A stretch of DNA of 64,000 bases from Spirodela intermedia (taxonomy: Eukaryota; Streptophyta; Magnoliopsida; Alismatales; Araceae), in the NCBI GenBank assembly GCA_902729315.2, contig LR746277.1, forward strand, positions 3,601,001-3,665,000. Direction: 5' to 3'. Position numbers and translations under genes: made by a program. Shown one piece after another: positions 1-11,466 of the stretch (within the stretch, counting starts at the first letter, position 1; every line of letters begins with the position of its first letter). The notes under the pieces are model-generated. The model did no database searches. It had not been told where the DNA came from and saw only the letters and a list, made by a program, of their open reading frames with translations.

Positions 1-876
1 ACAAAAATCTCGTCAACACGATTCGCGGAGCATTACTACTAAAATTATTGAATGATTTGCGATAAAAGGATCACGAATCAATTGAGTAAATCATCTTCGA
101 TTGATCGACGAACAAGCCGTTGTTGGGAAGAGGACGATCCACCGGGAGACAAGTCGCCACCTCTTGAGAGCATACCAGATGCAATGAAGAGCCTCCTCTT
201 GCTGCGCAGACCTGAGGATGAAGCTTCCTGACATGCGCACCTTCAAGGCGAGCCTTCTTGACAAGCTCCTTCTTTGTCCAAGGAGAGCCTTCAAGGCTAA
301 GGGCACTACACAACGATCCTCTCGAATGCTCAGGATTCCAGTGCATTGTCGACGCATTGCCGTCGCGATGCCGGATCTCTGTTTTTCTGCTTTCAATTTA
401 CTTTGTGCTTCATTTAGTGATAATTTTTGTGTTTTTAATTTACTAAAATAGACTTTATTCTATTATGATTTTTCTAGCTTTTATAGATCTTAATTTGATC
501 AATTAAATCATCTATAATCACTTACGTAAGAATCACTGAGTGGAACCCTATTTCTGCCTAATTCGCGCTCGCCGGGTGCTGACATCATCCTGATGTCTGC
601 ACCCTTATTTCCCTTTTTCGTGAATTTTAAATATATTTCCTTTTTATTTCCTAGTATAAAATTCATAGAAAATTGTATTCATTGAGAAACATTTTAATAA
701 TTACTAGATATTATATTACATCCGTGTGATCAACCTAGAAAATTATTGCTATTTTTGGAATTTTTATTGAATTATAATTGATAGATTTATTTAGAAATAC
801 TTCTAAATATCCAAAAATTTGTATTTTCTAGTTTTATAAATTTAATATTTATATGATTTAATATACAACGACTGAA
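1..876 (+). repeat. LTR fragment, Ty3/gypsy Tat/Athila-type (copy A)
   Basis: Seen: this stretch aligns along its length with the 3' two thirds of the LTRs at 877-2362, 9896-11410 and, reversed, 11467-13061. It carries an internal deletion near 240, where the segment with CACCTCCAT seen in other copies is missing. The window begins inside it. It stops at about 876, in the shared stretch ending AATATACAACGA, and is fused there to an interior point of the next LTR copy. The last dozen bases of the LTR are therefore lost. Inference: a recombination scar between two LTR copies rather than an intact end. Confidence 0.8.
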
Positions 877-2362
877 AAGTGGTTTTGAATTGATTAACAT
901 AAATTTTTAGGTAATTATGTGATTTTATATGATTTTTATAGTCTTACTTTTGAGATAAATAAAGAACAAGAAATAAAAATTAAAATATTGCGAAATAGGG
1001 GGACCCACTGGCCAACTGAGCCCGCAAGTAGGTCAGAAGCGTAGTCAAGGAGTAGTCACGAGCTGGGGCTCGAGCGGCTTGAATCGATGGAGGCATGTGT
1101 GCACCACTCCCCTTCCACATTACCGGTGACCAGCTAGCTATGGGGCAAGGAGTGGTTGTACATGCGCAAGAAAGAGACTTTGCTTAGTAATGTAACATTA
1201 CTATATATTTGCCTGAAAATTTGGCACACAATCGATGTGAGACTAAACTCATCACCTTCCTCATAAGAGGTGGGGGCAACCAGCATGGGTTCAAATCCTC
1301 CTAGAGCCAGAACTCATATTTTTATCTGATTATCACGACTTTCCTACAAATCGCCAGTGAAGGATTAAGCAACCAGAATTGCTAGATCATCGACGAAAAT
1401 CTCGTCAACACAATTTGCAGAGCATTATTACTCAAAATTACTAAAGGATTCACAATAAAAAGATCATGAATCCATCGAGTAAATCATCTCCGATTGATCA
1501 ACAAATAAGCCATCGTTGGGAAGAGGATGATCCACTAAGAGACGAGTCACCACCTCTTGAGAATATACCAAATGTGATGAAGAGCCTCCTCTTGCTATGC
1601 GGACCTGAAAATGAAGCTCCCTGACACATGCCCCACCTCCATCCAACTCTTCTCCATCAAGTGACAGCCACCGGAGAGCCGCAAAGTTACTGCTTTTCTG
1701 CTCCACCGGGTGACACCTACTAGAGACGATTCGATGACCCATTTCATTAATCTCTAAACTTCGCAAGGAGATCTAAAGATTGTCCACGTTGTGTTTGTCC
1801 AAGGAGAGCCTTTGAGGCTGTAGACACTACATGACGATCCTCTCAAATGATCAAGATTATGGTGCATCACTGACATATCACCGTTGCAATGTCGGAACTT
1901 TATTTTCTTGCTTTCAATTTACTTTACACTTCATTTAGTGCTAATTTTTGTGATTTTAATTTACCAAAATGTACTTTGTTCTATTACGATTCTTTTGCTT
2001 TTACCGATCTTAATTTGATTAATTAAATCATTTGTAATCACTTACGTAAGAATTGTCGAGTAGAACTCTATTTCTACACCCTTATTTCACTTTTTCGTAA
2101 ATTTTAAATATATTTCCTTTTTATTTCCTAGTATAAAATTTATAGAAAATCATATTCATTGAGAAAAATTCATAATAATTACTAGATATTATATTTCAAC
2201 CCTTTGATCGACTTGAAAAACTACTGCTATTTTTGATTGTTTTATTAAATTATAATTGATATATTTGTTCAGAAATACTTATAAATATTCAAAAAATCAT
2301 ATTTTCTAGTTTTATAAATTTTAAATTTACATGATTTACTATACAATGACTGAGTCACATCA
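877..2362 (+). repeat. 5' LTR of the degenerate Ty3/gypsy element (start truncated)
   Basis: Seen: nearly complete LTR lacking about the first 115 bases (compare 9896-10010). It has a TATA-like CTATATAT in the stretch near 1200 and ends ACTGAGTCACATCA at 2362, i.e. with the canonical terminal CA. A primer binding site follows at once, which proves it is the 5' LTR of the element to its right. It is visibly diverged from the 9896-11410 LTR by many substitutions and a few indels, so the element is not recent. Confidence 0.85.
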
Positions 2363-2367
2363 AATTT

Positions 2368-2385
2368 TGGCACTGTTGATAGGGA
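2368..2385 (+). other. Primer binding site, tRNA-Asp type (degenerate)
   Basis: Seen: TGGCACTGTTGATAGGGA begins six bases after the LTR end. Known: Tat/Athila retroelements of plants prime from the 3' end of tRNA-Asp, with the PBS TGGCGCCGTTGCCGGGGA. The copy here matches 13 of 18 positions, consistent with decay. It fixes both the orientation (+) and the lineage of the element. Confidence 0.75.
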
Positions 2386-2689
2386 TATATTGCATAATAT
2401 TTAGTATTTTTCTATTTTTTCTTAGAGTATACAAAAAAATTTAACTTTTGTTTTATTTTCTTTTGACTGATTTATTTAAGAAAAAAGGAACGAAAAGAAG
2501 CAAGGCAAGGACTGGAGCATACTAAAGGAGGATAACAATTACTAAACTTTTCCCTCAAATTTATTGATTTTTTATGCATGGTAGAAGATCCTTGCATCCA
2601 AGGCTAGAAAATCTTTTCATTATTTAATTCAAGACTAAAAATTCGAAAGAAAATTAATTTTGATAGATCCTAAAGGAAGTATAGGTCAA

Positions 2690-4010
2690 ACTGAGAATAA
2701 TACTATGGCCATGAAAAATCATTATATCCCTGATTCATTTTAAAGAGCATCAAATATTAGAGTCCCATTAGCACCCACTATTAAATTCAAAATAAATCTA
2801 AGAATTTTTCAAATACTCCCAAATTTTCATGGATTATCTTTAGAGGAACCTCATTACCACTTAGAAAAAATCTATATGGTATGTGATTTAATTAATCTCC
2901 CTCAAGTTATACTGAAAATTATTAAGATAAAATTATTTTCTCATACACTTAAGGACAAAGCTAGTCATTGGCTATCCACATTAGATAGAGAATTAATTAG
3001 CTGAAAAGACATAGAATAGACTTTTCTTCAAAAAAAAATTCCCTTAGGAAAAACTCAAAATATGAGAAAACATATATGAAAATTTTCTCAAAGACCAGGA
3101 GAAACTTTGTATGAGACATAGGAAAAATTCAAAAATTTACTTAGAATATGTCTTCATCATGCTATACCCAAGTGATAGCTCAATAGAATTTTTTATGATA
3201 AATTATTAGAATAACATAGAAATATGGTTGATTCTATATGTGGAAGAATTTTTATGGAGAAAACCTCTGATGAGATTTATAGTCTTTATGAGAATTTAAG
3301 TGAAAATTCTACACATCAAGCCTTTTTTGAATTATATGATGGGGATAAGAAGAGAGGAATTTATGAATTACATCATGATGATGATTTTAAATTTAGAAAT
3401 GAGGTTAATCAGATTAATCAAATATTAGAAAAACTTGATTTACTTATTGACAATATTAAAAAGCCTCTTAACTCTCAATCTAATTCACATAGTACATGTC
3501 CTATGTATGGTGAAAATGATTATTCTAAATTTCAATGCTATAATTATGATCAATCATTTCACTCTATGCAAGAACAAGTGCAAGTAGCTCACGGTTTTAA
3601 TAGAAACTGAGAATCTTTTTCAAATTCTTATAATCCTAATTTGAGAAATAATTTTTCATGGAGAGACCCAAATAATATTCAAAATTCAGAAGTACTTAGA
3701 CCCAATTCAAACTCTAAATTTTGTCCAAAATAAGAAAACAAATTTCAGAAAAATCAATCCTCTCAAACCCAACATGACACTACTGAAATGATGCAGCAAA
3801 TGAGCCAAATGATGCAATAAACTATGAATCAAATGATGTAACAAATTATGAATCAAATAATGCTACACCAGAAATAAATTATAGAGGCTTTTGAGAATAA
3901 GAGAGAAGAAGGATAGCTACCTAGTCAACCTATAAAAAATCCAAGGAACTACCTAACAATAGGATTTTAGTAAGGAGAGTCAAGCTAGATAAATTTTAAA
4001 AAAAACCCAC
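2690..4010 (+). pseudogene. gag remnant of Ty3/gypsy (Athila-like) element
   Basis: Seen: reading in all forward frames between about 2690 and 4010 recovers a gag-like chain. It starts with the pattern F-x-L-L/I-P-x-F-x-G-L with E-P-x-x-H-L (about 2810-2870), followed by the K-D-K-A-x-x-W-L helix (about 2950-2980). A longer open stretch at 3224-3610 ends in a poor cysteine-containing tail. Many TAG, TAA and TGA codons interrupt it, and it cannot encode a protein. Known: this order is typical of the retrotrans_gag domain of Athila/Tat elements. The protease and reverse transcriptase that should follow are not recognisable. Confidence 0.7.
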
Positions 4011-6693
4011 GAAATGAAAATGTTAGGATATTGAATACATTGAGTGAGAATATTTTACTTGATCCTTATTTCTAATTATTAGAAGAAATTGATGAACCAT
4101 TAGAAATAAATGAGAATATTAACACTGAACATATAGTAGTAGAAAATTTGAATAAAATTATTTATTGCTCACAATTGATTAATGAATATAGTGATGATGA
4201 TGAGAAGAAAGAGCTCTTATATGAAGAAACAATAGTTGATCATGGAAAAATCATCTAAATTTTAGTAGAAGGGAGTAAGGACAGAAATGAAGAGAAATAT
4301 GTTCTAGGTGAGGAAAAACTAGTTGATTTGGGAAATGTAGGAGACAAAATTAATAAATTTCATCATAACTTTGCAGCCATAGATGTTGATAGTGAAGATG
4401 ATGATGTATATCATATACTGAAATTAAAAGATAGCTCTTGAGAAAATGAAGAATTTGATAAGTTGAGAAATGAAAAACTAGAAAAAGAGTTGATTCAAGT
4501 AATGGGGAGAAACAAAAATAATGGATATGAATATAGAGATAATTTTGAAGGGGAAAAGTTTAATTTTACTGAATTCATTAGATTTGAGATTAAATAAGAC
4601 AATCTTTCCATCCTTCAAAACCCACAGCCCATTAGAATTACTTCTAAGCTTGAAATATTTCACTCCTCACAAATTGAACAAATATGTATGGAAGATAAAA
4701 TGGAGTAGGGGAAGATTATGAAAATAGAAGACATTAAGGAATGGGTGAATGGAAGAATTAGAGATATCAATTTAGATGAAAAAAATTTAGATTGGGTAAG
4801 AGCTAATTCAAAAATTATATGCCCTGATCACATTTTATGGTCTATTAATAGAAAGTATTTATTAATGAATGAGAGCCTTACCAAAAAAGATAGAAATAAG
4901 GAAAGATTCTTTTCAAAATGAAAATATTATTTTTGAGAAAAAATTTATTAATTTCTATTTTTTTTTAGTTGAAAGTATGTCAAGGTATATATATGAAGTA
5001 TATAAATTTATGCTAAATCTGAAAAAGCATATCATGAAACTTACCTTGGGATACAAATATATTTTGATGGCCATAGATCATCTTATATGATCTAAGAGCT
5101 GTCCAACTGAAGACATTAAATTCAGTGTTGCATGGGAGGCAACCCATGATTTTTTTTTATTATGTTTGATTTTTTTAAGCTCTTTTTTTCGTAGAATTTT
5201 ACAATATTTGTTTCTATATTTGTTTTTTCGAAAAAGTGCAAGAGGAGGAGTGTAAGATGAAGTGAAAAATTAAAAATGAGGTTGAGGTGATGTCTTTCTG
5301 AGCTTCATCATTTATGAAAATATTTTTAATACTTAACTTTGCACATATGTATGATTCACTTGAAAATTATATTTTCTGCATATTCTGTTTCGATTTTTTT
5401 GTGTCATTGAGGACAATGTCATTTTTAAGTTGGGGGGTGAAGTATTCATTATTAATTTATGCTGTAGGACGATTAAGAATATGTGTTTGCATTTTATTCA
5501 ACTTAGAACAGCAACTAAAAAAATAAAAACAAAATAAAATTCAGAAAAACTACAACATCTATTTTCTAGTTTCCTGTTAGGAACAATAGACTATCAAAAA
5601 TAACAGATAAAAAAATAGCCCAAAATTTGAAATTCTAGAGACTCTTTTCTCACATTTCAATCCCCTAGATATATATTACTGAAATTTGAAATTATAGCTA
5701 TAAAGAGGATAGTTTTGATTTATTTTTGACAATTTATTGTGCTAAAATAGAAATAAAAATAGAAAATAGAACTGTCAAAACTATCTAATTTACAAATTTC
5801 TTACATCATATTGCATGCATGAAAAATCAAAATCAATTATATTGATTGATATCAAATAGATACTAAGAAGATTATTATTGAGTCAAAAGAATGATCTAGT
5901 AGCAAGAAATGTTGAAATACTCCTTGGATATATGATAAATAACATGGATTTGATTTTACAAATTTTCACTTCATGATCTTGATGAATAATATTTACTTGA
6001 TGTGAAAATTTAATTGATCATTTGAGTTTAATAGAGATTTTTGCACCCTGATCCATAAGACTTGTGAGGAGAAATCACTTATTTCAAAAAAAAAAAGAGA
6101 GAGTGATGTAAAAAATTTAGAAACGAAGAGTACACATGGAGGGTGTGAGACATCATTCTCATTGTCGAAAATAATGTATAGAAAAACATTTGTTGTAAAA
6201 TAAGTGGATTAAGTGAAAGCCTTGAAAATGAAGAGTACACGTGGAGAGTGTGAGACATCATTCTTATTGTCGAAATTTGTCTACAAGAAAAACTACTTAT
6301 CCACTATAGATAAAAATAAAAATAAAAAAGAAGGAAGAAATATAGTGTAAACTTAAAAAATTAAGTCATAGAAAAAAGGAAATGTATGATCAATATTATT
6401 CTTAGATGAGTATTGATAATTAGAACATCTTATAAATACATCTATGAGTGAAGAAGTGATAAAGATGTGAATAGAAGAAGTAAAGTCTAAATTGTTATTC
6501 CAATGAGAGTTTAAACATTTTAGTGTTTGACATCATTCCTAAATACATGATATAAGAATCCAAAGTGTCTAAAGGTGCATCATTTCTAATTGCATTTTTT
6601 TTTCTATATTGAAATATGATGTTTGAGATTTATAAAATTTTATTTTCGTAATTCTATTGCTAAGGGACTAGCAATGATTTAAGTTGGAGAGTG
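4011..6693 (+). mobile_element. Internal and 3' untranslated region of the first degenerate element (no RT/RNase H)
   Basis: Seen: AT-rich sequence with only short broken reading frames. No reverse transcriptase YxDD box or RNase H motif could be found. From about 5190 to 6693 it is the same sequence as 7855-9346, which is the 3' non-coding part of the element. It includes two tandem-like copies of a block beginning GAAGAGTACAC (around 6127 and 6230). It ends in a purine-rich AAGTTGGAGAGTG, a decayed polypurine tract next to the LTR start at 6694. Inference: the pol core was deleted, leaving only the end of pol plus the 3' spacer. Confidence 0.65.
5131..5148 (+). other. Perfect hairpin CATGGG-aggcaa-CCCATG at the pol 3' end
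   Basis: Seen: a 6-bp stem CATGGG/CCCATG closes a loop AGGCAA. Known, from memory and not checked: a GGGAGGCAACCCA-like motif recurs just after the pol frame of Tat/Athila elements, where it also encodes the last residues. Its function is not established. Confidence 0.4.
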
Positions 6694-7130
6694 TCATAAG
6701 TCTTCATTATCATGAGTTAATAATTAGTAAATAATATATTTTTAGCCTTAACTCATGATAAATAGATTTATATTTGTGTTAAAGTGTGAATAGTAATTTT
6801 CAGTTGATTAATGTAAATGTTGGGATAATTATGTGATTTTATATGATTTTTACAATCTTACTTTTGAGATAAATAAATAACAAAAAATAAAAATAAAAAT
6901 ATTGCAAAATGGGAGAACTTGCCAGCCAATTGGGCCCGCAAGCGGGTCGGAAGTGCAGTCGGGGAGTAGCCGCGAGCTGAGGCCCGAGTGGCTTGAACTG
7001 ATGGGGCCACATGTGCACCACTCCCCTTCCACGTCACCGGTGGCCAGCTAGTTGTGGGGCAAAGAGTGATCGTACACGCGAGAGGACTTTGCTTACAAAG
7101 CTAACATTACTATATATTTGCCCAAAATCG
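6694..7130 (+). repeat. LTR fragment (5' part), first element's downstream LTR
   Basis: Seen: the first 437 bases of the LTR begin directly after a purine-rich tract, with the terminal TG changed to TC. The sequence matches 9896-10230 and the reverse of the solo LTR. It stops at AAAATCG and jumps without transition into integrase sequence at 7131. The distal two thirds of the LTR are absent. Confidence 0.8.
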
Positions 7131-7850
7131 TGATGAAGTTTGTGTAGGAAAATATTTTTTCAAGATTTGGATGTCCTAGAGTGATTATTAGTGATGGAGG
7201 AACACATTTTACAAATAAACATTTCAGAGAACTATTGAAAAAGAATAGAGTATGCTATAGAGCAGTCACTCCATATCATCCCCAAACAAATGGGCAAGTT
7301 GAAATAGCAAATAAGGAAATTCAGAGAATTTTTAGAAAAATAGTTAGACCAGATAGGAAAGATTGGCCCACTAAATTACAAGATGCATTATAGGCTTATA
7401 GAACAGCTTATAAAAATCCCATAGGTATGTCCCCATTTCGTCTCATTTTTGAAAAGCCATGTCATCTTCTTGTGGAAATAGAGCATAAAGCATTATGGGC
7501 TATAAAAAATTTATGTATGGATGAAAAATCAGCTGGTGGGCATAGAATTTTTAATTACATGAACTAGAGGAGTTGAGGAATGAAGCTTATGAAAATCATA
7601 GAATACATAAAGAAAACAACTAAAACTTTTCATGATAAATACATTAGTAGAAAAAAAATTAATGTTGGACAAAAAGTGCGGTTATATGATTCTAGGCTGA
7701 AATTATTTTCAGAAAAATTAAAATCAAAATAGAAAAAGCCTTATGTGGTGGAAGAGACATATGATCATGGGGCTGTAATGATTAAAGATCTTAAAAGTGA
7801 TCATAACTTTAAGGTAAATGAACAACGGCTTAAATTCTATTTTTCTTAGA
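7131..7850 (+). pseudogene. Integrase remnant, Ty3/gypsy (Tat/Athila type)
   Basis: Seen: the frame around 7181-7393 shows the catalytic core pattern I-S-D-G-G-T-H-F, then N-G-Q-V-E. There are exactly 35 residues between that Asp and Glu, i.e. the second and third members of the D,D-35-E triad. The YHPQTNGQ signature is present. Stops follow at 7391 and further on, but the C-terminal L-x-L-F-S-x-K-L-K-S and V-N-x-Q-R-L-K motifs of this lineage remain visible up to about 7848. The zinc-binding HHCC part and first Asp are missing because the copy starts at the 7130/7131 breakpoint. It is non-functional. Confidence 0.85.
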
Positions 7851-9346
7851 ATTTCACAGTACTTATTTTTGTATTTATTTTTTTTTAGAAAAGTGCAAGA
7901 GGAGGAGTGTAAGATGAAGTGGAAAATTAAAAACGAGGTTGAGGTGATGTCTTTTTGAGCTTCATCATTTATGAAAATATTTTTAATGATTAACTTTGCA
8001 GATATGTATGCTTTACTTGAAAATTATATTTTTTACATATTCTGTTTCGATTTTTCTATCTCATTGAGGACAATGTCATTTTTATGTTGGGGGGTGAAGT
8101 ATTCATTATTAATTTATGCTGTAGGACGATTAAGAACATGTGTTTGCATTTTATTCAACTTAGAACAGCAACTAAAAAAATAAAAATAAAATAAAATTCA
8201 GAAAAATTGTAACATCTATTTTCTGGTTTTCTGTCAAAGACAATAGACTGTCAAAAGCAGTAGACAAAAAACAGCCTGAAATTTGAAATTCTAGAAGACC
8301 CTTTTCTCACATTTCAATCCCCTAGATATATATTACTGAAATTCGAAATTAAAACTATAAAGAGGATAGTTTTGATTTATTTTTGACAAATTTATTGTGG
8401 CTAAAAATAAACTGAAAAAAGAAAATAGAACTGTCAGAACTATCTAATTTACAAATTCTTTACATCATATTACATGCATGAAAAATTAAATCAATTAGAT
8501 TGATTGATACCAAAAGATACTAGGAAGATTATTATTGAGTCAAAAGAATGATCTAGTAGTATGAAATGTTGGAATACTCTTTGGATACATGATAGATAAC
8601 ATGGATTTGATTTTACAAATTTTCACTTCATGATCTTAATGGATAGTATTTACTTGATGTGAAAATTTGATTGATCATTTAAATTTAATGGAGATTTTTG
8701 CACCCTGATCTATAGGATTAATGAGGAGAAATCACTTATTTCGAAAAAAAAAGAGAGAGCAATGTGAAAAATCTAGAAACGAAGAGTACACATGGAGGGT
8801 GTGAGACATCATTCTCATTGTCGAAAATCGTGCATAGAAAAACACTTGCTGAAAAATAAGTGGATAAAGTGAAAGCCCTGAAAATGAAGAGTACACATGG
8901 AGGGTGTGAGACATCATTCTTATTGTCGAAATTTGTCTACAGGAAAAGCTACTTATCCACTATATATATAAAAAAAAAAAGAAGAAGGAAGAAATATAGT
9001 GCAAACTTCAAAAATCAAGTCATAGAAAAAGGGAAATGTAAGATCAATATTATTCTTGGATGAGTATTGATAATTGGAACATCTTGTAAATACATCTATG
9101 AGTGAAGAAGTGATAAAGATGTGAATAGAAGAAGTGAAGTCTAGATTGTTATTCCAAGGAGTGTTTAAACATTTAAGTGCTTGACATCATTCTTAAATAC
9201 TTGATATAAGAATCCAAAGTGTTTAAAGGTGCATCATTTCTAATTGTATTTCTTTTCTGTATTGAAATATGATGTTTGAGATTTGTAAATTTTTATTTTC
9301 GTAATTCCATTGCTAAGAGACTAGCAATGATTTAAGTTGGGGGGTG
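7851..9346 (+). mobile_element. 3' internal region of a second truncated element, ending in an intact polypurine tract
   Basis: Seen: near-repeat of 5190-6693 in the same orientation, with the same landmarks (AAGTGCAAGAGGAGGAGTG, the GAAGAGTACACATGGAGG blocks near 8781 and 8889). It ends with TTAAGTTGGGGGGTG at about 9332-9346, a good polypurine tract abutting the LTR start TGATAAG at 9347. No coding capacity is seen. Confidence 0.75.
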
Positions 9347-9465
9347 TGATAAGTCTTCATTATCATGAGTTAATAATTAGTAAATAATATAGTTTTAGCC
9401 TTAACTCATGATAAATAGACTTATATTTGTGTTAAAGCATGAAAAGTGGTTTTCAGTTGATTAAT
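9347..9465 (+). repeat. LTR fragment, first 119 bases
   Basis: Seen: starts TGATAAGTCTTCATTATC right after a polypurine tract and matches the opening of the full LTR at 9896. It breaks off after CAGTTGATTAAT. The next bases (from 9466) repeat sequence found at 8773. The shared AAT at the junction suggests microhomology-mediated joining or template switching. Confidence 0.8.
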
Positions 9466-9895
9466 CTAGAAACGAAGAGTACACATGGAGGGTGTGAGAC
9501 ATCATTCTCATTGTCGAAAATCGTGCATAGAAAAACACTTGCTGAAAAATAAGTAGATAAAATAAAAGCCTTGAAAATGAAGAGTACACATGGAGGGTGT
9601 GAGACATCATTCTTATTGTTGAAACTTGTCTACAGGAAAAACTACTTACCCACTATATATAAAAAAAAAAGAAGGAAGAAATATAGTACAAACTTTAAAA
9701 ATCAAGTAATAAAAAAAAGGAAATGTAGGATCAATATTATTCTTAGATGCATATTGAGAATCTAATTTGTTTAAAGGTCCATCATTTCGAATTGTATTTT
9801 TATATATATATTAAAATATGATGTTTGAGATTTGTAAAATTTTATTTTCGTAATTCTATTACTAAGGGACTAGCAATGATTTAAGTTGGGGGGTG
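9466..9895 (+). repeat. Partial duplication of the element's 3' internal region with polypurine tract
   Basis: Seen: repeats 8773-9346 with an internal deletion near 9755-9770. It again ends in TTAAGTTGGGGGGTG just before the LTR start at 9896. It is the third tandem occurrence of this 3' module in the window. Confidence 0.75.
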
Positions 9896-11410
9896 TGATA
9901 AGTCTTCATTATCATGAGTTAATAATTAGTAAATAATATAGTTTTAGCCTTAACTCATGATAAATAGATTTATATTTGTGTTAAAGTATGATTTGTGGTT
10001 TTCAGTTGACTGACGTGAATTTTTGGGTAATTATGTGATTTTATACGATTTTTACAGTCTTACTTTTGAGATAAATGAAGAATAAGAATAAAAATAAAAA
10101 TATTACAAAATGGGGGGACCAGCCGGCCAGTCGGGCTTGCAAGCAAGTCAAAAGCTGTGAAGCAAGGAGTGATCATACACGTGAGAGTAGTGACTTTGCT
10201 TACAAAGCTAACATTACTATATATTCGTTCGAAAAATCGGCGCACAACCGATGTGGGACTAAACCTGTGTCACACCTTCCTCACAGGCGGGTGACCGGTG
10301 AGGGTTTGAATCCTCCCAAAGTTAAAATTCATATATTTTTATTTGATTATTGCGACTTTCTTACATATCGCTAGTGAAGGATTAAGTAACAATAATCGCT
10401 GAATCATCGGCAAAAATCTCATCAACGCAATTTGCAGAGCATTACTACTAAAATTGCTAAACGATTCACGATAAAAGGATCGCAATCTATCGAGTAAATC
10501 ATCTCTGATTGATCGACGAACAAGCCGTCATCAAGAAGAGGACGATCCGCCGAGAGACGAGTCGCCACCTCTTGAAAGCATACTAGATGCGATGAAGAGC
10601 CTCCTCTTGCTGCGCGGACCTGAAGATGAAGCTTCCTGACACGCGCACCACCTCCATTCAGCTCCTCTCTGTCGGGTGACAGATGCCAAAGAGTTGCAAA
10701 GTCATCATTTTTCTGCTCCACTGGGTGACAGTCGCCGGAGATGACTTGACGACTCATTTCACTAATCTCTAGACTTCGCGAGAAGATCTAGAGATTACCC
10801 ATGTTGTCTTTGTCCAAGGTGAGCCTTCGAGGCCATGGACACTGCACGACGATCCTCCTGAACGCTCAGGACTCCAATGCATTGCCATCATGATGCCGGA
10901 ACTCTATTTTCTTGCTTTCAATTTATTTTACACTTTATTTAGTGATAATTTTTGTGTTTTTAATTTACCAAAATATACTCTATTCTATTATGATTCTTTT
11001 GGCTTTTACAGATCTTAATTTGATTAATTAAATCATCTATAATCACTTACGTAAGAATCACCAGGCGGAACTCTATTTCTGCCTAATTCACGTTCGTCAA
11101 GTGTTGATGTCATCCTGACATTCGCACCCTTATTTCCTTTTCTCGTGAATTTTAAATATATTTTCTATTCAATTCTTAGTATAAAATTCATAGAAAATCA
11201 TATTCTTTGAGGAAAATTCTGAATAATTACTAGATAGTATATTACATCCCTGTGATTGACTTGGAAAATTACTACTATTTTTGGAAGTTTTATTGAATTA
11301 TAATTGATATATTTATTCAAAAATACTTTTAAATATCTGAAAATTCATATTTTCTAGTTTTATAAATTTTATATTTGCATGATTTAATATACAACGATTG
11401 AGTCACATCA
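9896..11410 (+). repeat. Full-length LTR (3' LTR), 1515 bp
   Basis: Seen: begins TGATAAG after a polypurine tract and ends GAGTCACATCA, giving the TG...CA termini of LTRs. It holds a TATA-like CTATATAT at 10217-10224. A GC-rich segment (about 10420-10760) has an open reading frame on the opposite strand, and the 3' third is AT-rich. The element has no checkable target duplication because its left end is recombined. The bases after it are CCACC. Confidence 0.85.
10422..10757 (-). other. Antisense open reading frame inside the LTR (111 codons)
   Basis: Seen: on the strand opposite to the element, an ATG-started frame of 111 codons stays open. Its counterparts are open in three other LTR copies: 71-346 and 1464-1766 on the minus strand, and 12133-12468 on the plus strand of the inverted solo LTR. 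A shared C-terminal core reads ARGGSS-x-HLV and FVDQS-x-MIYS. No known domain is recognised. Known: some Tat/Athila elements carry extra antisense reading frames, though usually in the internal region. Whether this one is expressed is unknown. Confidence 0.35.
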
Positions 11411-11466
11411 CCACCTTACCCACTAGCTCAGCCACCCAAGATCACCAGCCCAATAAGTTTCATAAT

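Noticed and set aside
10285-10320. GGTTTGAATCCTCC in the LTR (also near 1290), suggesting a SINE
   Set aside because: It recurs only as a fixed part of the LTR and has no poly(A) tail or A box at the right spacing.
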